From contig CAVUAO010000003.1 of assembly GCA_963739515.1 (NCBI GenBank), positions 496,001 through 560,000 of the forward strand: DNA of 64,000 nt, given 5' to 3'. Below are positions 24,016 through 32,476 of this stretch, in pieces. Under the pieces are notes generated by a model. It did not search any database, was not told where the DNA came from, and saw only the letters and a list, made by a program, of their open reading frames with translations. The DNA is from JBFYTX01 sp963739515 (GTDB lineage Bacteria; Chloroflexota; Dehalococcoidia; Dehalococcoidales; RBG-16-60-22). Made by a program: the position numbers and the translations under genes. Numbering within the stretch: the first letter of the stretch is position 1; every line of letters begins with the position of its first letter.

Positions 24016-25223
24016 AAAAACAAGCGGATTTTAAAGACTATAAAAAAGAAATCATGGACGCGGCGCACAACGACCGACTCCGGCTGGCGCTTTCGCGCGC
24101 CGTAAAAAGCTTCCGTTCCAATTTGAAAAACGCCCTGGAAAAGTTCCCTCATACGGTGGCTTTAGCTGACGAAGTGTTAAAGATTAAAGAAAAAGCCATA
24201 CCGGACATGGAGAAGCTGACCCGCCAGGCGATTGCCTCCCTCGAGGAGAACAAGGGGAAAGGCTATCTCGCGAAAACAGCGGACGAGGCCCTGGAGATAA
24301 TATCCGGTCTGGTAGGCACGAAAAAGCTTATCGTTAAAGGCAAATCGATGACCGGGGAGGAAATCGGACTCCGCGAGCACCTGGAAGAAAAAGGCAATGA
24401 AGTCTACGAGACCGACCTGGGAGAGTTCATCATCCAGAAGCTCGGCGACCGGCCGATGCACATTACCTCGCCATCCATCCACGTGCCGCGGGAGGACGTC
24501 GCCCGTCTTTTTTCTAAAGTCATGGGGAAAGAAATCAAGCCCGACGCGGAAATCGCCGACATGGTCGCCGCCGCCCGCGAGTATTTGAGAGATAAATTCT
24601 TCCGGGCGGACATCGGCATCAGCAGTGCCAACGTCGTCGCCGCCGAGACCGGCACGTTGTTCATTATCGAGAACGAGGGGAACATCCGGCTGGCCACCAG
24701 TGCGCCGCCGGTGCACATCGCGCTGGTCGGCATGGAAAAGCTGGTACCGACCCTGAGCGACGCCTTTAAAGTCAGTGAGGTCACCTGGCGCTACGCCAAC
24801 TATACCATTCCTTCCTACGTCAGCCTCGTTTCCGGTCCCAGCAAGACCGGCGATATCGAGAAGGTCACCACCTACGGGGCGCACGGGCCCAAAGAGTTCC
24901 ATGTCATCTTCCTGGACGGGGGCCGGACGCGGCTGGCGAAATACCCCAAGCTCATGCAGGCGCTCTACTGCCTGCGCTGCGGCGGCTGTCTTTACGAGTG
25001 CCCGGTCTTTGCGGTGACCGCGGGGCACTTCGGGGACACGTACTTCGCCGGCATGGGGGCCGTCTGGGCGGCCATTGCCGACGAGGACCTGAAAAAGGCC
25101 GCTTCCCTGGCTTACACCTGCCTGACGTGCGGTCGCTGCCGGCAGCGCTGCCCGGTGAAAATCGATATCCCGGAGATGGTCCTCGAGCTGCGTAAAATGC
25201 TGGCGGAAGGCGGCAAGAGTTAA
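24012..25223 (+). CDS. LutB/LldF-like protein: LUD domain plus [4Fe-4S] ferredoxin
   Basis: 403 aa. The LUD (DUF162) domain covers about 60-290 (ISSANVVAAETGTLFIIENEGN is the typical core) and two ferredoxin motifs end the protein: CLRCGGCLYECP and CLTCGRCRQRCP. In LutB/LldF this subunit transfers electrons from lactate oxidation. LutC is absent here; the partner is the upstream CCG-domain protein, and fumarase genes follow with an overlapping TAATG junction. Lactate or another 2-hydroxyacid as substrate is possible but unproven. Confidence 0.9.
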   Translation: MKKQADFKDYKKEIMDAAHNDRLRLALSRAVKSFRSNLKNALEKFPHTVALADEVLKIKEKAIPDMEKLTRQAIASLEENKGKGYLAKTADEALEIISGLVGTKKLIVKGKSMTGEEIGLREHLEEKGNEVYETDLGEFIIQKLGDRPMHITSPSIHVPREDVARLFSKVMGKEIKPDAEIADMVAAAREYLRDKFFRADIGISSANVVAAETGTLFIIENEGNIRLATSAPPVHIALVGMEKLVPTLSDAFKVSEVTWRYANYTIPSYVSLVSGPSKTGDIEKVTTYGAHGPKEFHVIFLDGGRTRLAKYPKLMQALYCLRCGGCLYECPVFAVTAGHFGDTYFAGMGAVWAAIADEDLKKAASLAYTCLTCGRCRQRCPVKIDIPEMVLELRKMLAEGGKS

Positions 25224-26068
25224 TGCGGCGGGTCATGGCGGACGCGATTACGGAAGCCGTAGCCAACCTCTTCAAGCAGGCCAATTACGAGCTCGACGCG
25301 GACGTCCTGGCGGCGCTAAAAAAGGCGCGTAAAGAAGAGGAGTCCCCCGCCGGCCGGCAGGCCCTCGATACCATCCTGGAGAACGCCCGCATCGCCGCGA
25401 CGGACAAAATACCGCTGTGCCAGGACTGCGGGAGCGCCGTCGTTTTCCTGGAAATCGGGCAGGACGTCCTTATTGCCAAGGGCGACCTTTATACCTCCGT
25501 CAACGCCGGCGTGCGGCGCGCCTATAACGAAGGGTACCTGCGCAAGTCGATGGTCACCCGCCCCTTTTCCGTCCGCGAAAATACCGGCGATAATACTCCG
25601 GCGGTCGTTCACGTGGATATCGTCCCCGGCAACAAGCTAAAGATAGCCGTGCTGCCCAAGGGCGGGGGCGCGGAAAACATGGCCAGGCTCGGCATGCTGC
25701 TGCCCGCGGCGGGGAAAAAGGGGGTGGTCGACTTCGTCGTTAGGGCCGTGGCAGAAGCCTGGAGCAATCCCTGCCCGCCGCTTATCGTCGGGGTGGGCAT
25801 CGGCGGCACGGCGGAAAAGGCGATGATCATGGCGAAACATGCCCTATTAAGGAGGGTCGGGGAGCACAACGCCGACCCCGAAAACGCCGAATTGGAAAAA
25901 GAGATATTGCAAAAGGTCAACGACCTGGGCATCGGCCCGATGGGCTATGGCGGACGGATGACGGCTTTAGCCGTCCACGTGGAGAGCTTTCCCGCCCATA
26001 TCACCGCCCTGCCGGTGGCAGTCAATTTACAATGCCACTCCGCCAGACACCGGGAAATAGTATTATGA
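25223..26068 (+). CDS. Fumarate hydratase class I, alpha subunit (TtdA-like)
   Basis: 281 aa, length of the separate alpha subunit in anaerobes. It belongs to the [4Fe-4S] hydro-lyase family (fumarase class I or L-tartrate dehydratase). Cluster cysteines: IPLCQDCGSAV near residues 55-60 and later cysteines toward the C-terminus (NPCPPL; LQCHSARH). The GVGIGGTAEKAM segment is typical. ATG 25223 overlaps the previous stop; ATG 25235 is an alternative. The beta subunit starts within its stop codon. With the beta subunit it would interconvert fumarate and malate. Confidence 0.92.
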   Translation: MRRVMADAITEAVANLFKQANYELDADVLAALKKARKEEESPAGRQALDTILENARIAATDKIPLCQDCGSAVVFLEIGQDVLIAKGDLYTSVNAGVRRAYNEGYLRKSMVTRPFSVRENTGDNTPAVVHVDIVPGNKLKIAVLPKGGGAENMARLGMLLPAAGKKGVVDFVVRAVAEAWSNPCPPLIVGVGIGGTAEKAMIMAKHALLRRVGEHNADPENAELEKEILQKVNDLGIGPMGYGGRMTALAVHVESFPAHITALPVAVNLQCHSARHREIVL

Positions 26069-26617
26069 TGAAAAAAATATCTCTTCCCTTGACCGATAAA
26101 ATTATCGCCGACCTTAAATCCGGTGATAACCTGCTACTTTCCGGCGTGTTATACGTCGCTAGAGACGCCGCCCATAAAAGAATGAGTCGAAGCGTTAGAA
26201 AGGGGAGAGCCTTTGCCTTTCGATATCAAGGGGCAGACAATTTATTATATGGGCCCCTCCCCGGCTCCTCCCGGACGCGTCATCGGGTCGGCGGGGCCCA
26301 CCACCAGCACCCGCATGGACATTTATACCCCCCGCCTCCTCGCCGCCGGACTCAAAGGCATGATTGGCAAAGGCGTGCGCTCCCAGGAGGTCAAGGACGC
26401 GCTGAAAAAGTATAAAGCCGTCTATTTGGCGGCCGTTGGCGGCGCCGGCGCTTTTATCTCTAAAACCATTGTTAAGTCGGAAGTCGTCGCCTATCCCGAG
26501 CTCGGTCCCGAGGCAGTCTTAAAACTTGAGATCAAGGACTTCCCCGCTACCGTTATCAACGATATTTACGGCGGGGATTTGTATCAACAGGGGAAAGAAA
26601 AATACGGCCGTTCGTGA
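26065..26617 (+). pseudogene. Fumarate hydratase beta subunit, one +1 frameshift
   Basis: The class I fumarase beta (swivelling) domain, about 183 aa after repair. The frame from ATG 26065 (MMKKISLPLTDKIIADLKSGD to AHKRMS) continues, after dropping one base near 26187-26188, as EALERGEPLPFDIKG through IYYMGPSPAPPG, GPTTSTRM and GGAGAFISKTI to the stop at 26617. Both parts are well conserved and no other lesion is present. Coupled to the alpha subunit by overlap. Either a sequence error or a recent inactivation; the former is favoured because other conserved genes here show the same kind of insertion. Confidence 0.85.
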
Positions 26618-26624
26618 GTTGGGT

Positions 26625-26954
26625 ATGGTTAAAATAAATAATACCGTTAAAGGCATCATTATTGGGGTATTAGCCTGCGGGTTGCTGGGATTCGGGGCAT
26701 TAGCTGACGTAGCTTATCTTGATCTTGACGGGCACGTTGATTTCAGTGGTTTCTGGGGCGACACAAAATATTTCAGTCCAATCGCTTTCGCTATTATCGT
26801 TGGTATTTTGTTGGGAATTAGTACCGCTAGTCAGTCCAGACCGTTGAAAAAAATCTCTATCGTCTTAACCATAATTCTTGGTATGGTTATCCTTGGCGTA
26901 TTCGCTTATTGTGTCTGGTATAGGTTCAACAATCCCGGAGCAGGAATGTTTTAA
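26625..26954 (+). CDS. Small membrane protein of unknown function
   Basis: 109 aa from ATG 26625. Three hydrophobic helices: about 9-28 (GIIIGVLACGLLGFGALADV), 50-68 and 77-98 (IVLTIILGMVILGVFAYCVW). The loop after the first helix is acidic, between helices 2 and 3 is a basic turn (SQSRPLKK). I recognise no family. Base use is more AT-rich than in the neighbours. It begins 8 bases after the fumarase beta stop, without a convincing ribosome site, so cotranscription is likely but translation strength uncertain. Confidence 0.6.
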   Translation: MVKINNTVKGIIIGVLACGLLGFGALADVAYLDLDGHVDFSGFWGDTKYFSPIAFAIIVGILLGISTASQSRPLKKISIVLTIILGMVILGVFAYCVWYRFNNPGAGMF

Positions 26955-27020
26955 TGCGTTTCCGTGTCATATCTTGAATTCATCTCCCCATCGCGTTAAC
27001 ATAAATACAGAGCGTCTTTT

Positions 27021-27929
27021 ATGCATAACCACGAAGAGCACCTGAACCATGTCGCCGGGCGGCCCCTGAAAATTACCCTCGGGCTGGTGCTGGCGGTAAT
27101 GGTCGCCGAGATTGTCGGCGGCATCCTGAGCAACAGCCTTGCCCTCCTCAGCGACGCCGGCCATATGCTGACCGACGCCCTGGCGCTGGGTTTAAGTCTG
27201 TTCGCCATGAACCTGGCGAGACGCCCGGCCACCACGACGAGGACTTTCGGCTATTTCCGCGCTGAGATTATGGCCGCGCTGACTAACGGCGCCGTCCTGG
27301 TACTGGTCTCCGCTTTTATTTTTTACGAAGCCGCCCAGCGGTTCTCCGCTCTGCCCACCGTCAAGACCCCGCTAATGATGATTGTAGCGGGCATCGGCCT
27401 GGTGGCTAATCTCATCGGGATAGCCTTACTCAGGAGAGGCAGCCGCCAAAGCATTAATGTTAAAGCCGCCTTCTGGCACGTCGCCGGCGATACCCTGTCG
27501 TCGGTAGGCGTAATTATTGCGGGCGCAATCATCTATTTCACCGGCTGGTATGTCGCCGACCCCATCGTGGCGGTGGTTATCGGCGTGGTGATACTGTGGG
27601 GGGCGGTGCGTATCGTCCGCGAGGCTTCGGATATCCTGCTGGAGTCGGTCCCCGTCAATGTACGCATGGAAGACGTGGCGTTAGCAGTGAAAAAAGTAAA
27701 CGGCGTGACCGACCTCCATGACGTCCATATCTGGACGATTACCTCCGGGATTTACGCCTTGAGCGCCCATTTAAGCATCGCCGACCAGACGGTGAGCCAG
27801 AGCGGCGATATCGTGACCAAGGTGAACGAAGTGCTGGGGCATGAATTCAATATCACGCACACCACGCTCCAGCTCGAATGCGAGTCCTGCCCGACCGGGC
27901 TCGTCTGCAACCTGCCGCAGGCAAGGTAG
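27021..27929 (+). CDS. Cation diffusion facilitator (CzcD/ZitB-like)
   Basis: 302 aa, six transmembrane helices plus a C-terminal cytoplasmic domain (about 210-300). Metal-site residues of the family are visible: the LSDAGHMLTDAL pattern in helix 2 and the WHVAGDTLSSVGV pattern in helix 5 give the HxxxD/HxxxD set typical of zinc exporters; the N-terminus is His-rich (HNHEEHLNH). It exports Zn2+ or related divalent ions by proton exchange. Stands alone between a membrane protein and nadK. Confidence 0.94.
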   Translation: MHNHEEHLNHVAGRPLKITLGLVLAVMVAEIVGGILSNSLALLSDAGHMLTDALALGLSLFAMNLARRPATTTRTFGYFRAEIMAALTNGAVLVLVSAFIFYEAAQRFSALPTVKTPLMMIVAGIGLVANLIGIALLRRGSRQSINVKAAFWHVAGDTLSSVGVIIAGAIIYFTGWYVADPIVAVVIGVVILWGAVRIVREASDILLESVPVNVRMEDVALAVKKVNGVTDLHDVHIWTITSGIYALSAHLSIADQTVSQSGDIVTKVNEVLGHEFNITHTTLQLECESCPTGLVCNLPQAR

Positions 27930-28006
27930 ACCTGCCCGCTGCTCCTGCTTGACACTATGAATGCCGAATTGCTACACTTTCCTTGTTTCCCGTACAGGTA
28001 GATAAA

Positions 28007-28843
28007 ATGAAAAAGATAGGCATCCTTTATCATCCCAAAGTGGCCGCGACACGGAAAAAGGCCGGCGAAATCTCCAAATTCCTGAAGTCGCAGGGCATTA
28101 CCGCCTGGCAGTGTTCCGCCTGGGAACGGGAAAAGACCTGCGAACTGCTGAGCGGCACCGACCTCCTGCTGACCGTGGGCGGCGACGGCACCATCCTGCG
28201 GGCCGTCCAGGCGATAATTCCCGGCAAGACTCCCATCACCGGCATCAACCTGGGCAAGCTCGGGTTCATGACCGAGCTTGACGCCGACGAAGTCATAGAA
28301 AAGCTGCCTTTATTGCTCGACGGCAAGGGCTGGACTGACGAGCGGGCGATGCTCCTAGCCGAACTCGAATCACCCGGACAGGAACCCCGGATTTTTCACG
28401 CTCTCAACGACGTCGTGGTAGCCAGGGGAGAAGTCGTCCGCCTGATTCGGGTCGATGTCAGTATCAACGGGCAGCCGCTGACTACTTATAAAACCGATGC
28501 CCTCATCGCGGCGACCGCTACCGGCAGCACTGGCTACGCTTTAGCCGCCCGCGGCCCGATTATTTTTCCGCAGTCCCGCGATTTCGTGCTGGTACCGGTC
28601 GCCCCGCACCTGAGCCTGCCCTATCCCCTCGTATTGCCGGAAAAGGCCGTGGTCACGCTGCGCCTGAACATCTATCAGCCGGCGGTGCTGAGCATCGACG
28701 GCCATATTAACCTGCCCCTGTCCAGTCGCGACACGATTACCGTGAGGCGAAGTCCCTATATTACCCGGTTTTTAAGACTCCGACCAAGGGAATCGTTTTA
28801 CCGCTCCCTGGAAGATAAATTGAGAGGAAAACAAGGTGAATAA
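28007..28843 (+). CDS. nadK: NAD kinase
   Basis: About 278 aa, starting at ATG 28007. It phosphorylates NAD to NADP. Signature GGDGTILRAVQ, then GINLGKLGFMTE, NDVVVARG, and the ATATGSTGYALAA segment of the NAD pocket are all present in order. It is the only obvious NADP source in the window. Its end overlaps the GNAT gene by 8 bases, so translation is coupled; nadK, GNAT and NUDIX genes appear to be one operon. Confidence 0.97.
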   Translation: MKKIGILYHPKVAATRKKAGEISKFLKSQGITAWQCSAWEREKTCELLSGTDLLLTVGGDGTILRAVQAIIPGKTPITGINLGKLGFMTELDADEVIEKLPLLLDGKGWTDERAMLLAELESPGQEPRIFHALNDVVVARGEVVRLIRVDVSINGQPLTTYKTDALIAATATGSTGYALAARGPIIFPQSRDFVLVPVAPHLSLPYPLVLPEKAVVTLRLNIYQPAVLSIDGHINLPLSSRDTITVRRSPYITRFLRLRPRESFYRSLEDKLRGKQGE

Positions 28844-29303
28844 AGTAGAAAAAGCCAAAATTCCCGATGTCCCCCAGATACATAAACTGATTAACGACTA
28901 CGCCAATAGTGGCGAGATGCTGGCGCGGCCGCTGAGCGAACTTTACGAAGGCATCCGCGATTTCCTGGTGATACGGGAGGACGAGCGGGTGGTGGCCTGT
29001 GCGGCGCTGCACGTGGACTGGGAAGACATGGCGGAAATAAGGTCGGTGGCGGTAGTGGAGGATAGAAAAAAGACAGGACTGGGCGCGAGCCTAGTGAAAG
29101 CCTGCATCAAGGAGGCGGAGGCGCTGGGCATCGGGACGGTCTTTTGCTTTACCTATAAGCCGGAGTTCTTCAAACGCCTGGGATTTAGCGACATCGACAA
29201 GATGGAACTGCCGCGCAAGGTCTGGACCGACTGCTTCCGCTGTCCCAAGTTCCCCAACTGCGACGAAATCGCGCTGGTCTACCACGCCGGGGAGAAGGCC
29301 TGA
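28836..29303 (+). CDS. GNAT N-acetyltransferase, N-acetylglutamate synthase-like
   Basis: 155 aa from a GTG start, single GNAT domain: acetyl-CoA site near VVEDRKKTGLGASLVKA, and a C-terminal segment LPRKVWTDCFRCPKFPNCDEIAL that marks the short ArgA-like group (standalone N-acetylglutamate synthases). These make N-acetylglutamate for arginine synthesis. The two CxxCPxFxxC cysteines may bind metal. No arg genes are adjacent; location within the nadK unit gives no further hint. The exact acceptor is inferred from the family. Confidence 0.8.
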   Translation: MNKVEKAKIPDVPQIHKLINDYANSGEMLARPLSELYEGIRDFLVIREDERVVACAALHVDWEDMAEIRSVAVVEDRKKTGLGASLVKACIKEAEALGIGTVFCFTYKPEFFKRLGFSDIDKMELPRKVWTDCFRCPKFPNCDEIALVYHAGEKA

Positions 29304-29304
29304 C

Positions 29305-29841
29305 TTGACCGAGGAAACCCTCTCCAGTCGCGTAGTCTTCAAAGGGCGGGCGATTAAAGTGCGCGTGGATACCGTACGCACTCCCGACGGACGTAAAAGC
29401 ACGCGGGAAATCGTGCAGCGTTCCGACTGCATCGCGGTAATCGCCGTGGACGCGGATGGTAATATCCTGCTGGAAAATCAGTTCCGCAAAGCCGCGGAAA
29501 AAGAGCTCCTGGAGATACCGGCCGGCGGCATCGACGAGGGTGAGGAGCCGGAGGCGGCGGTCGTCCGGGAGATGCGCGAGGAAACGGGCTTCCGGCCGCG
29601 CAAAATCGTTAAACTTACCGGTTTCTATTCATCACCCGGCTATGCCACCGAGTACCTTTATCTTTACCTGGTGACCGACCTCGTTCCGGACCCGCTCTCC
29701 GCCGAAGATACCGCCGGGATAAAACTGGTGCCGGTGCCTTTAGCGCAAATCCCCGCCATGATCACCTCGGGCAAGATACAGGACTCCAAGAGCATCGCCG
29801 GCCTGCTGTTTTACTTTGAGTACCTCAAGGCCCACAAATAA
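29305..29841 (+). CDS. nudF: NUDIX hydrolase, ADP-ribose pyrophosphatase type
   Basis: 178 aa with the complete NUDIX box: GGIDEGEEPEAAVVREMREETGF (G-x5-E-x7-REUxEExGU). The N-terminal strand region STREIVQRSDCIAVIAVD and the later SSPGYATEYLYLYLV segment resemble ADP-ribose pyrophosphatases. It would cleave ADP-ribose to AMP and ribose 5-phosphate. TTG start one base after the GNAT stop codon. A tail hairpin of the repeat family overlaps its stop and separates it from the convergent HIT gene. Confidence 0.93.
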   Translation: MTEETLSSRVVFKGRAIKVRVDTVRTPDGRKSTREIVQRSDCIAVIAVDADGNILLENQFRKAAEKELLEIPAGGIDEGEEPEAAVVREMREETGFRPRKIVKLTGFYSSPGYATEYLYLYLVTDLVPDPLSAEDTAGIKLVPVPLAQIPAMITSGKIQDSKSIAGLLFYFEYLKAHK

Positions 29842-29864
29842 AAGAGGGGCTGACGCCCCTCTTA
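29841..29864. terminator. Hairpin between convergent NUDIX and HIT genes
   Basis: AAAGAGGGGC-TGAC-GCCCCTCTT with A-rich and T-poor flanks; on the minus strand it is followed by UUUAUUUG. It equals the tail hairpin of the intergenic element without the long arms, so it may be a truncated copy. Likely ends the HIT/flavin-fold transcript. Confidence 0.7.
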
Positions 29865-29885
29865 GATATCCTGAATAAAAATCTC

Positions 29886-30245
29886 CTAATGCTTCCAGTC
29901 GAGGTGCCGGCCGCCCATGAGGTGTATATGCAGGTGGGGCACCAGCTGCCCGGCGTCCGCCCCGCTATTGATAGTCAGGCGATAGCCGCTTTGAGCTATC
30001 CCCTGCTCCCGGGCGAGCCGGTTAGCCACGCTGACCATCTTGCCGACGAGCGATGTCTCCGCGTCGGTCATTTGCGCCAGTGACACGATGTGCTTTACCG
30101 AGAGGACGAGGATATGCACCGGTGTTATCGGATTGATATCCGGGAAGGCAAAAACCTCGTCATCCCTGTAAAGTATCTTCGCCGGTATCTCGCCGCGGGC
30201 AATCTTACAGAAAACGCAGTCGGTCTTGCTTTGTTTCGGATTCAT
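29886..30245 (-). CDS. HIT-family (histidine triad) protein
   Basis: 119 aa, HINT/PKCI-like length. The catalytic triad is HLHIHLM near the C-terminus; the N-terminus has CVFCKIARGEIPA with the zinc-type cysteines, and PVHILVLSVKHI in the middle. Members hydrolyse AMP- or nucleoside-phosphoramidates. Follows the flavin-fold gene by 8 bases on the same strand, so they are likely cotranscribed. Exact substrate unknown. Confidence 0.95.
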   Translation of the reverse strand: MNPKQSKTDCVFCKIARGEIPAKILYRDDEVFAFPDINPITPVHILVLSVKHIVSLAQMTDAETSLVGKMVSVANRLAREQGIAQSGYRLTINSGADAGQLVPHLHIHLMGGRHLDWKH

Positions 30246-30253
30246 GGAAACTC

Positions 30254-30676
30254 TTATAAATCGACGTACGCTTTGGGGTTGCCGGGAGGGGTAGGCGGTC
30301 CTTTCATGTCCATGACATTAGCCTTGCCATGCTTCATGATAAAAGCGCCGATGTAGCCCCAACCATCCGAGTCTACCCCCGGTTTGTAAAACTGGCGTTT
30401 TTCCAGGATTTCTTTTTTTAGCGTCAGGTCCTTCGATTCCTGTAATTGACCGCTGACCCTTACCTGAACTCCCTCGGCGAAATAGCAGAGCTCTGCCTCT
30501 GGGTTTTTAAGAAGCTGTTTATAGACGTCTTTAGGGCTTTGCATGGCAAAGACGATGCCGTTTTCATCGGCGCGGAACGTGCCCATAGCCCGGACGTGCG
30601 GTTTTTTGCCTTCCACGGTTGCCACGTAAGCGGTGGGGTTTTTAGTGATCAATGCCAGAATTTCTTTCTTGTCCAC
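30254..30676 (-). CDS. Pyridoxamine 5'-phosphate oxidase-fold (FMN-binding) protein
   Basis: 140 aa single split-barrel domain. Typical features: N-terminal helix, TAYVATVEGKKPHVRAMGTF beta strands, NGIVFAMQSPKDVYKQLLKNPEAELCYF. The C-terminal segment ends with GYIGAFIMKHGKANVMDM. Such small proteins bind FMN or F420 and act as reductases or bind flavins in anaerobes. No substrate can be inferred. It precedes the HIT gene. Confidence 0.88.
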   Translation of the reverse strand: MDKKEILALITKNPTAYVATVEGKKPHVRAMGTFRADENGIVFAMQSPKDVYKQLLKNPEAELCYFAEGVQVRVSGQLQESKDLTLKKEILEKRQFYKPGVDSDGWGYIGAFIMKHGKANVMDMKGPPTPPGNPKAYVDL

Positions 30677-30758
30677 GATGATACTCCTTCGTTTTTAAGT
30701 GTTGCAGGGGAAATTTTAACATATAAAGTTTTATACATCAAATTGTTTACGTGGTAAT

Positions 30759-30868
30759 CTCACCCCCTGCCCCCTCTCCAATTAGAAATATTTATGAAAA
30801 ACGTAAAATCAATTGATTGGAGAGGGGGAATAAAAAAAGAGGGGTCGTGACCCCTCTTAGACGCCCCG
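30759..30868 (-). repeat. Intergenic inverted-repeat/terminator element, copy E
   Basis: TCACCCCCTGCC, left arm CCCCCTCTCCAATTAG (30770-30785), right arm ending GATTGGAGAGGGGG (30812-30828), A-rich spacer, tail hairpin AGAGGGGTCGTGACCCCTCT (30838-30857), then TAGACGCCCCGGTT as in copy A. On the minus strand the hairpin plus U7 lies 25 bases behind the icd stop. The arm core AATT/GATT replaces AAAC/GTTT of copies D and F. Confidence 0.85.
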
Positions 30869-30882
30869 GTTAGACAAAATAA

Positions 30883-31965
30883 TTAAGTCTTGAGTTTCTC
30901 AATCACCGCGTCGGCCACCTGCGATGTCCCCACGGCGGTGGGGTCGTCACGGCGCGCCTTCATATCGTACGTGACGTTCCTGCCCTCTTTGATGACCGCG
31001 GCGATAGCCCTTTCGAGTCGGTCGGCGGCTTTTTCCTCCCCGATATGCCGCAGCATTAAAACCCCGGAGAGCATCATCGCCATGGGGTTGACTTTGTTCT
31101 GTCCCGTGTATTTCGGCGCGCTGCCGTGGGTCGGTTCGAAAAGCGCTATCGCCTCCCCGATATTCGCCCCGGGCGCCAGCCCCAGCCCTCCCACCAGCCC
31201 CGCACAGAGGTCGGAGACGATATCACCATACAGGTTGGGCGCGACGATGACATCGAATTCCTGCGGCCTTCTCACGAGCTGCATGCACAGGTTATCGATA
31301 AGGGCGTCCTGGAATTCGATGTCCGGATAGTCTTTCGCCACTTCCCGCGCGGTGCTCAGGAAAAGCCCGTCGGAAAACTTCATGATGTTGGCTTTGTGAG
31401 TAGCGGTCACCTTTTTACGCTGGTATTTACGGGCGTATTCGAAGGCGTATTTCACGATGCGCCGCGTGCCGTATTCGGTAATCATTTTAATGCTCAGGCC
31501 GGAGTCCTCGCGGAGTACATTGCCCTTTTGACGATTAATAAAACTGATGAGCCCGAGGGCTTCTCCGGTGCCCTTCTCGAACTCGACACCCGCATAAAGG
31601 TCTTCGGTATTTTCCCTGACGATGACGATATCTACGTCTTTATAGGGCGTGGGGGCGCCGGGATAAGTCTTACAGGGGCGCACACAGGCATAGAGGTCGA
31701 GGGCTTTACGTAGGGCGACATTAACGCTGCGGAAGCCGGTGCCGATAGGTGTCGTGACCGGGCCCTTAAGAGCGACCTTGTTCTTCTTGATGGACTTCAG
31801 GACTGATTCCGGAAGAGGCGTGCCCTGCCTGGCCATGACTTCGGCCCCGGCGTAAGCCAGCTCCCAGTTAAACTTAACGCCGGCGGCTTCCAGCACGCGG
31901 CGGGTCGCCCCGGTTATTTCGGGGCCGACGCCGTCACCGGGGATGAGAGTAACGTTATAAGCCAA
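30883..31965 (-). CDS. icd: Isocitrate/isopropylmalate dehydrogenase family, probably NAD-isocitrate dehydrogenase
   Basis: 360 aa beta-decarboxylating dehydrogenase. N-terminal LIPGDGVGPEIT; substrate-binding region FRSVNVALRKALDLYACVRPCK with the Ser and Arg pattern of NAD-isocitrate dehydrogenases rather than LeuB; VRENTEDLYAG; metal-site region NLYGDIVSDLCAGLVGGLG. It oxidises isocitrate to 2-oxoglutarate. It is the last gene of a minus-strand unit after LeuD/LeuC-type genes, so the trio could run citrate or cis-aconitate to 2-oxoglutarate, or a homologous chain-elongation series. LeuB or homoisocitrate activity cannot be fully excluded. Confidence 0.85.
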   Translation of the reverse strand: MAYNVTLIPGDGVGPEITGATRRVLEAAGVKFNWELAYAGAEVMARQGTPLPESVLKSIKKNKVALKGPVTTPIGTGFRSVNVALRKALDLYACVRPCKTYPGAPTPYKDVDIVIVRENTEDLYAGVEFEKGTGEALGLISFINRQKGNVLREDSGLSIKMITEYGTRRIVKYAFEYARKYQRKKVTATHKANIMKFSDGLFLSTAREVAKDYPDIEFQDALIDNLCMQLVRRPQEFDVIVAPNLYGDIVSDLCAGLVGGLGLAPGANIGEAIALFEPTHGSAPKYTGQNKVNPMAMMLSGVLMLRHIGEEKAADRLERAIAAVIKEGRNVTYDMKARRDDPTAVGTSQVADAVIEKLKT

Positions 31966-31978
31966 TGACAGAACTCCT

Positions 31979-32476
31979 TTATATTTTAATATCCCCGTGT
32001 TTTTGAATATAGGGAATCAGCCCGCCCTCGTTGAGAATTTTTAGCATCACATCGGGTATCTTCCCGAAGGTCAGCACGCTGCCGTTCGTCCGGTCCCGCA
32101 CCGTTCCTTCCGTCAGGTCTATTTCCAGCTCATCGCCGTCGTCTATCTTATCCGTGTTACAGATTAAGACGGGCAGGCCGAGGTTGATAGCGTTGCGGAA
32201 AAAAATCCTCGCGACCGATTTAGCTAAAATGGCGCTCACGCCCGCCATCTTGATAACCAGCGGGGCATGTTCCCGGCTTGAGCCGAGCCCGAAATTGCTG
32301 CCCCCCACCACAAAGTCGCCCGGCTTCACTTTTTTTACGAAGGCGGGGTCGGCGTCTTCTAAAACGTGCCTGGCGAGCTCCGGCAGATTGCTGCGCAGGG
32401 ACGCGTACCGACCCGGAATGATATGGTCGGTGGAAACGCCATCGCCGAACTTATGCGCCTTACCTTTGAGCATCAT
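31979..32476 (-). CDS. leuD: LeuD/aconitase-type small subunit
   Basis: 165 aa swivel domain of two-subunit hydro-lyases (3-isopropylmalate dehydratase, homoaconitase, or two-subunit aconitase). Motifs: FGDGVSTDHIIPGRY at the N-terminus, NFGLGSSREHAP in the substrate loop and NAINLGLPVL. It overlaps the LeuC-type gene by 4 bases and precedes icd by 13, so the complex likely acts just before isocitrate dehydrogenase. Substrate assignment is from context; leucine synthesis is the alternative. Confidence 0.9.
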   Translation of the reverse strand: MMLKGKAHKFGDGVSTDHIIPGRYASLRSNLPELARHVLEDADPAFVKKVKPGDFVVGGSNFGLGSSREHAPLVIKMAGVSAILAKSVARIFFRNAINLGLPVLICNTDKIDDGDELEIDLTEGTVRDRTNGSVLTFGKIPDVMLKILNEGGLIPYIQKHGDIKI

